Shown: positions 1-5,238 of the stretch, piece by piece
Layout of the letters: every line of letters starts with the position of its first letter
Numbering within the stretch: the stretch's first letter is position 1
NCBI GenBank assembly: GCA_964364175.1
Contig: CAYILR010000088.1
Location: forward strand, 1 to 5,238
Reading direction: 5' to 3'
DNA from: CAYILR01 sp964364175
Lineage (GTDB): Bacteria > Bdellovibrionota > UBA1018
DNA: 5,238 nucleotides
The notes under the pieces: generated by a model
Databases searched by the model: none
Told to the model about the DNA's origin: nothing
The model's input: the letters and a program-made list of their open reading frames with translations, nothing else
Position numbers and translations under genes: made by a program

Positions 1-1075
1 CGTAGAACAGATTTCCTATTATAAGAGAGTTGCCGGAGGCGCTGGAGGTCGCCGAGATGCCCGAGCCGATGATTATGTTGTTGTTGCCGGTGGCGAGCGA
101 GTTAACGGAACCGCTGTCATCGCCGATGATGATGTTGTTGCTTCCGGTGGTGAGCGCGATGCCCGACTTATAACCGAGCAGAGTGTTGCTCCCGCCGGTG
201 GTGTTTGCGTTGCCCGCCTGATAACCGAGGAAGACGTTGTTCTGCGATGCGGTCAGGCCCGACACTCCGTAACCGGCCTGAAAGCCGACCGCGGTGTTTG
301 AGTTGGCGACATTGTTGAAGCGCAGCGCGCCGAAGCCCAGCGCGGTGTTGCTGGTGCCGGTGGTGTTTGCCGCAAGCGCGTTGTAGCCGAGCCCGGAGTT
401 TTGGAAGCCGGAGGTGTTTCCTATAAGCGCGTTGACGCCGATGGCGATGTTTTCCAGCCCGGTGGTATTTGCCGCAAGCGCGCTGCCGCCGACCGCGATG
501 TTTTCGACGCCGGTTGTGTTGGCGCTGAGCGCGCTGACACCGATGGCGACATTGTCGACGCCTCCCGCTATGTTGGCCGCGAGCGCGCTGGCGCCGATGG
601 CGATGTTGTTGTATCCGGTGGTGTTTGCCGCAAGCGCGTTGTAACCGAACGCGGCGTTTTGGTAGCCGGTGGTGTTGGCGCTGAGCGCGCCGGAGCCCAG
701 CGCTACGTTGCTGTAACCGGTGGTGTTGGCGGTGAGCGCGTTGTAACCGACCGCGGAGTTATTGGAACTCCCGCCCGATAGTGCGAGCGCGCCGGAACCG
801 AGCGCGGTGTTGTTGGCGCCGGTGGTGTTGGCATTCAGCGCGTTGTAACCGGCGGCGAGATTGTTGGAGCCGGTGACATTGCTTGCGAGCGCCTGCGAGC
901 CGAAGGCGGAGTTTTGGAAGCCGGAGACATTGGCGGCGAGAGCCGAGGAGCCGAGCGCGACGTTGTTGGCGCCGGTGATGTTTGACGAGAGCGCGTTGTA
1001 GCCGACCGCCGTGAGGTTGCTGGCGGTCACCACCGCGTTGAGAGCGTTGTAACCGACCGCGGTGTTATACAAACC
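1..1075 (-). repeat. 51-bp tandem repeat array coding for YadA-like head repeats
   Basis: Residues 976-1333 of the large protein consist of about 20 tandem units, mostly exactly 17 residues (51 bp), with pattern G-x-x-N-x-A-x-G-x-x-A-L-x-A-N-T-T. Units are diverged in sequence but steady in length; the exceptions are a 16-mer, two 18-mers, and longer units near the end. The array changes character toward the left edge: the A-L pair becomes A-G or S-G, then NNIIIG-type units appear and finally SLIIGNLFY. Charged residues are very rare. This pattern fits the left-handed beta-roll of YadA-type heads and related tail-fibre proteins, where inward-facing hydrophobic and Asn/Gly positions repeat each turn. 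The array may continue a little past the window. Confidence 0.9.
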
Positions 1076-4000
1076 GGTCGCGGTAAGCGACGCGCCGGCG
1101 CCGCTGCCGACCAGTGTCGAAAGGTTAGTCGACGATGCGGAAAGTATGTTCACGCCCGCTTGCTTGTAGCCGGAATTTTGGTCTATGTTTATCGACGTCG
1201 TTTGTATAGTAGAGGACGATTGCAGACCGGCGGCAAACCAAATGGGCGTCGAGGTCGAGTTGGCGAGCGCTCCGAAGTTGGTGGTCGGCGTCCAGGCAAA
1301 GGAACTGCCGCCGCCGACGCCGTTGTTAAAGTCGGTCCCGCAGGAAAAGATTCCGTTGGACCACAGCAGTTTGCCGGTGGTCGAGTCGCAGGCCTGCAGG
1401 CCGTCGACATACAGCTTGGAGGTGCTGGCGGTGCCCGATACGGTGAGTGCGGTCGACGACGCGTATACAAAGCGCGATGTCGACGACGCCTGCACGCCCG
1501 CGGAAAACCATATCGGCGTGGAGGTGGAGTTGGCGGCGGCGCCGTAGTTGGTGGTCGGCGTAAACGGAAAGATTTGCGCAAGCGACGACGACGAAATTTT
1601 GTTATTAAAGATGGTGTAATCGGCGGATGAGAGGTAGCCGTCTGCCGCGAGCCCGGCTTGCGTGATGGAGAGCGTCGAACCGGAGAAGCTAAGCGGCGCG
1701 GATACCGTGGTCGACTGCGCTACGCCACTTGAGTTTGTCGAGAGCAGTGCCGCCGGCAAGTTTGAAACGGTGAGGTTGGAGGTGGATGCCGTGCCGGTGA
1801 CCGCTATAGAACCGCGGAACAGAGAGTTGCCGAGCGCTTCAAAAATGTTGCCGGTGGTAGAGGTGGCGGAGATGCCGAGCAAAAGGACGCTCGATACGGT
1901 AGACGGATAAATCGCCAAGTCGTCTGTCGTTGTCGCAAAGATAGTGCTCCCGCCGCCGCCGCTGGTGTTGTCGGCTCCCCACGCCGGCACGCCGCCGGAG
2001 ACCTTGAGCACCTGGCCGGTCGAGCCTACCGCCAGTTTGGTAAGCGTGCCCGCGCCGCTCGCGTACAGCAGGTCGCCTACCGCGTAGCTGCTTACGCCGG
2101 TGCCGCCGCTGGTCGCGCCGAGCGCAGTGGCGATATCGATCGCCGCAAAGTGGCTGGTCGACGATGCCTGCAATCCCGCGGCAAACCAAATGGGCGTCGA
2201 GGTCGAGTTGGTAAGCGCGCCGTAGTTGGTGGTCGGCGTCCAGGCAAACGTTCCGCCGCCGCCGCCGGTATTAAAGTCCGTCCCGCAGGAAAAGACGCCG
2301 TTGCTCCAGAGCAGTTTGCCGGTGGTCGTGTCGCAGGCTTGCAAGCCGTCGACATACAACTTGGAGGTGCTTGCGGTGCCGGACACCGTGAGCGCGGTTG
2401 ATGATGCAAACGTGGCGACAAGTTTTGTGCCATCAAAGGTAAGCGCGGAGTTGTCGGTAAACGCTCCGGCAGTGGTGATGTACGGAATGCGGCCCGCGGT
2501 GAGCGACGATACCGTCAGGTTCGTAGTCGAAGCCGTGCCGGAGTAGAGCGTGCCGGAGACCGTGAGCGCGGTCGACGACGCAAACGGGAAAGTACTCTTG
2601 TCGGTGGTGGAGGTTGCGGTAAAGTTCGGCGCGGTGAGCGCGTTGTATGTCGTGACCGCTCCGCGCAAGAGCGTGTTGCCGAGCACCTCAAAAATGTTGC
2701 CGGTGGTGGTGGTCGCGGAGGCGCCGATGAGCACCACTTGCGCAGTGTCGGAGGTGTATACCGCCAAGTTGTCGGTGGTGGTCGCCCACGCGCTGGAACC
2801 TCCGCTGCCGCTCGTGTCCGTGCCCCAGGCCGGCAACCCTCCGGAAACCTTAAGCACTTTTCCAGTCGAGCCGACCGAAAGCACGGAGAGGGTGCCCTCG
2901 CTGTTTGCGTAGAGCAGGTCGCCGGCGGTGTAGGACGTAATGCCGGTGCCGCCGTATACCACGCTTATCGAAGTGGTGGCGGGGAAGTAACTGAGCGCCG
3001 GAATGTCCGATGCGGTAAGGCCCGCGAGGCCGTTGACCGTGCCGTTGGTGATGGTGACGTTGGAGAGCTTCGATATGTTTTGAGAGATAGCGATGGCTCC
3101 GCTGATGCCGCCCTGCGCCGGCGGCACGGAGGAGAGCCCGTTGATACTGCCGTACAACTCGGTGCGCAGCGCGTTGCCGAGTTGTTGGAGTTGCGACGTC
3201 AACAGCTCCTGCGTGATGCCGCCCTTCGACACGACGCGCTCCACCACGCGCTCGCGTATCGGGTATACGTTTTGGACAGGCGCCGGAGCCGCGGCGGAAG
3301 AAACTGTTTTCGGAAGAGCGGGGGACTTTGCGATAACCGGCGAGGAAGTGGCAACCGGAGATGCCGCCGCAACCGGAGTCGTGTCTTTTTTCGCGGCGGG
3401 AGTATTGTCCGCGATCGTCTGTTTTGCGCCGAAGCCGAACATGTTTCCAAAAAAGCCGGCGATAGCCGAGCCGAAATCTCCTACGGATATTTGCCCGCCG
3501 GTGCCGAAGAACGGCGACTGGAGTTGGCCGAGCGCGGCGGCCTGAGCATTGGCGGGGTTGTCGCTTTTGGTAAAGAAGGCGCTTGCGCTAAAGACGCCCG
3601 CGCCGATAAGCAAACTTGCAATGCCCACCACGGCAACCTGGCGGGACATATGGCGGGCAATGTTTTTAGGCAAAAACGACGATGCGGAAAACGAAGGGGT
3701 AATCGAAGAGATTGCCCGCGCGGGAGCGCGGGCGGCTATCCCGTGCGTCTGTTGCTCCGACTTGCGGAGTTCTGAGAGTTCCTTGGAGCGCGCCGTCTTG
3801 GCCTCCTTGCGGGATAGCTGGAAAGACTTTACCGACAGCTCGTCGACAAACCACGAACCGTTGACCTGCCTGCCGGCCAGCTTTCCCTCGCGGCACAGTT
3901 TGCCGATGTAGTCCTGAGCGCAGTTGAGACGCAAAGCCGCGACTCTCGACGAGAGCATTGGCTTTCCTGATTCTGAAAAGATTTTTTTTGCGTGCTTCAT
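1..4000 (-). CDS. Giant repetitive surface fibre/adhesin with N-terminal HTH domain and one membrane anchor (3' end outside window)
   Basis: One frame stays open for 1333 codons from ATG at 4000 to the window edge; an in-frame TAG lies upstream at 4075-4073 and no ATG/GTG/TTG intervenes. Residue order: HTH-like domain about 16-60 (DYIGKLCREGKL at 30-41, SWFV at 49-52); charged stretch 61-84; hydrophobic segment 121-143 after a basic flank, so the HTH should be cytoplasmic; Phe/Gly-rich part 160-192; Pro/Ala/Thr linker 195-245; short predicted helix 262-283; GGTG..SY..GDLLYA modules at 350-393 and 632-675; GYLSSADYTIFNNK at 788-801; YadA-like 17-residue repeats from 976 to the edge. After residue 285 it is Gly/Ala/Thr/Ser/Asn-rich with few charges, as in phage tail fibres and trimeric autotransporter heads. 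Likely role, inferred: an exported, probably trimeric fibre for attachment. Domain calls come from recognised motifs, not a search. No good Shine-Dalgarno precedes the ATG. The ligand is unknown. Confidence 0.88.
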   Translation of the reverse strand, partial: MKHAKKIFSESGKPMLSSRVAALRLNCAQDYIGKLCREGKLAGRQVNGSWFVDELSVKSFQLSRKEAKTARSKELSELRKSEQQTHGIAARAPARAISSITPSFSASSFLPKNIARHMSRQVAVVGIASLLIGAGVFSASAFFTKSDNPANAQAAALGQLQSPFFGTGGQISVGDFGSAIAGFFGNMFGFGAKQTIADNTPAAKKDTTPVAAASPVATSSPVIAKSPALPKTVSSAAAPAPVQNVYPIRERVVERVVSKGGITQELLTSQLQQLGNALRTELYGSINGLSSVPPAQGGISGAIAISQNISKLSNVTITNGTVNGLAGLTASDIPALSYFPATTSISVVYGGTGITSYTAGDLLYANSEGTLSVLSVGSTGKVLKVSGGLPAWGTDTSGSGGSSAWATTTDNLAVYTSDTAQVVLIGASATTTTGNIFEVLGNTLLRGAVTTYNALTAPNFTATSTTDKSTFPFASSTALTVSGTLYSGTASTTNLTVSSLTAGRIPYITTAGAFTDNSALTFDGTKLVATFASSTALTVSGTASTSKLYVDGLQACDTTTGKLLWSNGVFSCGTDFNTGGGGGTFAWTPTTNYGALTNSTSTPIWFAAGLQASSTSHFAAIDIATALGATSGGTGVSSYAVGDLLYASGAGTLTKLAVGSTGQVLKVSGGVPAWGADNTSGGGGSTIFATTTDDLAIYPSTVSSVLLLGISATSTTGNIFEALGNSLFRGSIAVTGTASTSNLTVSNLPAALLSTNSSGVAQSTTVSAPLSFSGSTLSITQAGLAADGYLSSADYTIFNNKISSSSLAQIFPFTPTTNYGAAANSTSTPIWFSAGVQASSTSRFVYASSTALTVSGTASTSKLYVDGLQACDSTTGKLLWSNGIFSCGTDFNNGVGGGSSFAWTPTTNFGALANSTSTPIWFAAGLQSSSTIQTTSINIDQNSGYKQAGVNILSASSTNLSTLVGSGAGASLTATGLYNTAVGYNALNAVVTASNLTAVGYNALSSNITGANNVALGSSALAANVSGFQNSAFGSQALASNVTGSNNLAAGYNALNANTTGANNTALGSGALALSGGSSNNSAVGYNALTANTTGYSNVALGSGALSANTTGYQNAAFGYNALAANTTGYNNIAIGASALAANIAGGVDNVAIGVSALSANTTGVENIAVGGSALAANTTGLENIAIGVNALIGNTSGFQNSGLGYNALAANTTGTSNTALGFGALRFNNVANSNTAVGFQAGYGVSGLTASQNNVFLGYQAGNANTTGGSNTLLGYKSGIALTTGSNNIIIGDDSGSVNSLATGNNNIIIGSGISATSSASGNSLIIGNLFY
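1208..1465 (-). repeat. Internal duplication block A, copy 2 (residues 846-931), with cysteine pair
   Basis: This is the second copy of the block at 2410-2156, at 86 rather than 85 residues because of one extra residue in the Gly/Ser linker after GTDF. The two cysteines are conserved with the same spacing. The copy ends shortly before the YadA-like array, separated by about 45 residues (931-976) of Ser/Thr/Asn-rich sequence. Confidence 0.85.
1478..1561 (-). repeat. Partial third copy of the end of block A (residues 814-841)
   Basis: Only the final 28 residues of block A are present: TPTTNYGAAANSTSTPIWF followed by SAGVQASST. They match residues 588-615 and 904-931. The copy sits directly before block A copy 2, so the TPTTN..GA..NSTSTPIWF motif occurs three times in the protein. 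It lacks the cysteine-containing part. Confidence 0.8.
1811..2107 (-). repeat. Internal duplication block P, copy 2 (residues 632-730)
   Basis: This is the second copy of the block at 2953-2660. It contains GGTGVSSYAVGDLLYA, GSTGQVLKVSGGVPAWG, TTDDLAIY and GNIFEALGNSLFRG in the same order. The start-to-start distance of the two copies is 282 residues, which suggests that a segment of about 846 bp including block A was once duplicated as a unit and then diverged. Confidence 0.8.
2156..2410 (-). repeat. Internal duplication block A, copy 1 (residues 531-615), with cysteine pair
   Basis: The block reads ASSTALTVSGTASTSKLYVD, then LQACDTTTGKLLWSNG and FSCGTDF, a Gly run, then TPTTNYGALTNSTSTPIWF. 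It matches residues 846-931 with about nine substitutions and one inserted residue by eye. The nucleotide match is also close, including codons that could have varied freely, so the duplication looks fairly recent or maintained by recombination. It carries a cysteine pair spaced C-x15-C. Confidence 0.85.
2660..2953 (-). repeat. Internal duplication block P, copy 1 (residues 350-447)
   Basis: This block runs from GGTGITSYTAGDLLYA through GSTGKVLKVSGGLPAWG to TTDNLAVY and GNIFEVLGNTLLRG. The same order recurs at residues 632-730, with nearly equal length (98 against 99 residues) and many identical positions. The GGTG..SY..GDLLYA...L..GS.G.VL.V..G.P.WG module is one I recognise from phage tail fibres and large Patescibacteria surface proteins. 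Its structural job is presumably a beta-rich shaft segment. Confidence 0.8.
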
Positions 4001-4071
4001 GTGACCGAAAAGTCTTTTGTTATCAAAGTGAGTTCGGAAGAACTGATGGGTTAATTGTACAAGTAAGCGCC

Positions 4072-4098
4072 TCTATATATGCAGAAAAATAGTATCAA
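4072..4098 (-). promoter_or_regulatory. Weak sigma70-type promoter candidate for the large gene
   Basis: On the minus strand TTGATA (4098-4093) is followed after 15 bases by TATAGA (4077-4072), set in an AT-rich stretch with a TATATA run. Transcription would begin near 4066 and leave a leader of about 65 bases before the ATG at 4000. The spacer is shorter than the usual 16-18 bases, and in AT-rich DNA such matches arise by chance, so this is only a candidate. Confidence 0.25.
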
Positions 4099-4140
4099 CC
4101 TGTGGATATGGTGAAATATTTTCTTCAAACTACGCTAGTG

Positions 4141-4252
4141 GCGTAAGGATATTACGGCGAAAACCTTTCATGATTCGTTCACATAAAAAATAAAAACAAA
4201 TCCGCCGCCGCTTCAGCGCCTATGACCCCAAAGAGCCGAGATATCCTTACGC
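4141..4252. repeat. Long-range inverted repeat, 12-bp perfect arms
   Basis: GCGTAAGGATAT at 4141-4152 is exactly the reverse complement of ATATCCTTACGC at 4241-4252, with 88 bases between them. The left arm also overlaps a small inverted repeat, TACGC (4131-4135) with GCGTA (4141-4145). The arms could be paired protein-binding sites, the ends of a small non-coding element, or the base of an RNA stem. Nothing in the sequence decides between these. The pair lies about 140-250 bases upstream of the large gene's start. Confidence 0.5.
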
Positions 4253-4547
4253 AACAACAGGATATCGTCTCCCAGATATATAAAATTCTTAAAAAATAAA
4301 TTTGGCAAAAAAACACGCCAAAAAAGCCTTATGACGTATAGACGAAAAATTTACTTTTCCGGATCAAAAAACACAGCGGAAAAATAAAATTAGTCATCCG
4401 AAATATCTTTTGTTTGTATAGCCATTTCGCTCACCCGTTGATACCGCGAAAAAACAAACGGTCAAAATTCTTATACGATACAGGCTATTTTTGATATTCT
4501 TGCCGTTTAATTCGCGTACCCGAGATACGTTGCAAAATAAACAAAGT

Positions 4548-4567
4548 TCGGCATCCTGATATGCCGA
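4548..4567. other. Short hairpin, 7-bp stem
   Basis: TCGGCAT (4548-4554) pairs perfectly with ATGCCGA (4561-4567) around a 6-base loop. Read on the minus strand it is followed by a T-rich but interrupted stretch, so it could act as a weak back-up terminator behind the strong one at 4639-4612. It is equally possible that it is an unrelated palindrome. Confidence 0.3.
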
Positions 4568-4611
4568 GATTTCTTAGAAAATCTTCCAAAAACGATTAGC
4601 TCCGGTTTACA

Positions 4612-4639
4612 TAAAAAAACTCCGGCAATTTTGCCGGAG
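4612..4639 (-). terminator. Intrinsic terminator of the 5238-4700 gene
   Basis: On the minus strand CTCCGGCAA (4639-4631) and TTGCCGGAG (4628-4620) form a perfect GC-rich stem, in practice about 8 bp with a 4-base AT loop. It is followed at once by seven T residues (4619-4613). It begins about 60 bases after the stop codon at 4702-4700, which is normal placement. It implies that the large gene at 4000 has its own promoter rather than depending on read-through. The plus-strand T run behind the same stem is poor, so it is probably one-directional. Confidence 0.88.
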
Positions 4640-4699
4640 CTCTGATCTTTTTGCCCCCCAAAACTCAAATTTGACTAAATCTAAAAGTGACCTGTAGTG

Positions 4700-5238
4700 T
4701 TAAAAACTGATTGTGTAAAAGACACTCGCCGGATTCCCCGCCTCAATACTGAGGTTTAGAGAGACGGCACTTGACACGACCGCGCAAAAAATAAAAACAG
4801 CGAGCCCTGCTCCCGCAAGAGCAAAAATTTTAAAACGGGAAGATTTTTTATTTTGCGCGGAAGTAAAAGTTTCGCGGCGCAACGGCGCAACCCTGGCAGG
4901 AATTTTTTCTACAGTAGCAAATCCCCTTGTTTCATTGGATATCTCGGGAAGCCCCGCTGTGTCGTCCGCAAAGTACCGCAACCCTCCGGAATTATTTTCT
5001 TTTCCCCGACGCTCATCGGTCGGGGAGCCGACCAAAGCGTCGGCTTTTATATGCAGAGGCACGTGGTACACAACCGGAGCAGTAATTGGCGGAGGCGAAA
5101 CTTCCTGGAGAAAATGGTCTGGTTGAGGCGAACCGAGCCCCTGGACCTTTTCTTCGGGAAGTTTTGCCGAAGCCCCCTCTTGACCTAAATACGCGTCAAA
5201 CGATATCGCATCCACATACCAAGCGCGGCCGACTTTTT
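4700..5238 (-). CDS. HTH-domain protein with single C-terminal membrane segment (5' end outside window)
   Basis: The frame is open from the right edge to TAA at 4702-4700, giving 178 visible residues. A GTG at 5215 could be taken as a start, but the frame continues upstream through KVGRAWY into the window edge. These residues plus VDAISFDAYL form the wing-like end of the HTH domain type seen in the neighbouring large protein (SWFVDELSVKSF there). I therefore read the gene as truncated by the window. Numbering from the first full codon: domain end 1-17; polar, Pro-rich, probably disordered linker about 20-127; basic flank KKSSRFK; hydrophobic segment about 137-160; then about 18 residues ending in FYTISF. 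The basic flank predicts an N-terminus inside the cell. I do not recognise the family beyond this plan. A membrane-tethered regulator is one reading, an anchor protein another. Confidence 0.8.
   Translation of the reverse strand, partial: KVGRAWYVDAISFDAYLGQEGASAKLPEEKVQGLGSPQPDHFLQEVSPPPITAPVVYHVPLHIKADALVGSPTDERRGKENNSGGLRYFADDTAGLPEISNETRGFATVEKIPARVAPLRRETFTSAQNKKSSRFKIFALAGAGLAVFIFCAVVSSAVSLNLSIEAGNPASVFYTISF

Larger units (their letters stand above)
4003..4699. other. AT-rich intergenic region with hairpins and no convincing gene
   Basis: This gap of about 700 bases separates the two minus-strand genes and is visibly much richer in A and T than the coding sequence on its left. It contains the terminator at 4639-4612, an inverted repeat of 12-base arms at 4141-4152 and 4241-4252, and smaller hairpins at 4301-4322 (6-bp stem), 4355-4383 (7-bp stem) and 4548-4567. 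Only very short frames exist. One on the plus strand starts at 4222 and codes 25 residues. One on the minus strand runs 4425-4390 and codes 11 residues after a GGTGAG-like sequence. I see no tRNA-like fold or known riboswitch. Confidence 0.7.

Noticed and set aside
401..781. Repetitive 126-residue plus-strand frame with a regular Gly/Val/Arg/Ala pattern
   Set aside because: Its periodicity is the mirror image of the 51-bp units coding the YadA-like repeats on the minus strand. The minus-strand reading gives the known head-repeat pattern and the plus-strand one gives nothing known.
1..1075. CRISPR array or non-coding minisatellite
   Set aside because: The 51-bp units vary throughout, have no constant repeat with unique spacers, and stay in one reading frame with conserved amino-acid positions, so they are coding repeats.
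1160..2912. Several plus- and minus-strand frames of 60-160 residues (for example 1160-1630, 2226-2546, 2550-2912, 1839-2189, 2092-2436)
   Set aside because: All overlap the large frame in other phases. They repeat themselves where block A or P repeats and show Arg/Pro- or Val/Ala-rich shadow composition.
2738..3775. 345-residue open frame on the plus strand
   Set aside because: It is rich in Arg and Gly, has no recognisable motif, and lies wholly antisense to the large minus-strand frame whose HTH, membrane and fibre motifs are coherent. GC-rich codons lower the chance of stops on the opposite strand, which explains its length.
4301..4322. Terminator for a plus-strand gene (TTTGGC paired with GCCAAA)
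   Set aside because: The stem is only 6 bp around a 10-base loop and is followed by A rather than T residues on the plus strand. There is also no convincing plus-strand gene before it.
4853..5188. 111-residue plus-strand frame opposite the second gene
   Set aside because: It is antisense to a frame with a clear membrane segment, stop codon and properly placed terminator. It shows no motif of its own.
4700..5215. GTG at 5215 as the true start of the second minus-strand gene
   Set aside because: The frame continues upstream to the window edge, and the residues before it (KVGRAWY) complete a conserved domain end shared with the neighbouring protein. Starting at 5215 would cut the domain in two.

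Overview
The window looks like a piece of a Candidate Phyla Radiation (Patescibacteria, Parcubacteria-like) genome. I infer this from protein style alone. A very large surface protein begins with a DYIG-type helix-turn-helix domain, followed by one membrane segment, a Pro/Ala linker, tail-fibre-like modules (GGTG..SY..GDLLYA, GYLSSADYTIFNNK) and a long YadA-like head repeat array. No universal marker gene is present, so the placement is not proven.

Layout. Both genes are on the minus strand and both are cut by the window edges. Positions 4000 down to 1 form one uninterrupted reading frame of 1333 codons with no stop, running off the left edge. It encodes the N-terminal part of a giant repetitive adhesin or fibre protein. 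Positions 4003-4699 are an AT-rich gap of about 700 bases. It holds a clear intrinsic terminator for the upstream gene, several short inverted repeats and a weak promoter candidate. Positions 5238 to 4700 are the 3' part of a second minus-strand gene. It encodes the end of the same kind of helix-turn-helix domain, a long polar linker, and a single membrane segment close to the C-terminus.

How they fit together. The two proteins share the unusual plan of a DNA-binding-like domain on the cytoplasmic side of a membrane anchor. They differ in what follows the membrane segment: more than 1190 residues of fibre in one, about 18 residues in the other. The terminator and long gap suggest separate transcription. 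The large gene has grown by internal duplication. One block of about 98 residues is present twice, another of about 85 residues twice plus a partial third copy, and a 17-residue (51-bp) unit about 20 times. I see no RNA gene, CRISPR array, insertion sequence or metabolic gene. Long open frames on the plus strand across positions 1-3900 are shadows of the repetitive GC-rich gene.
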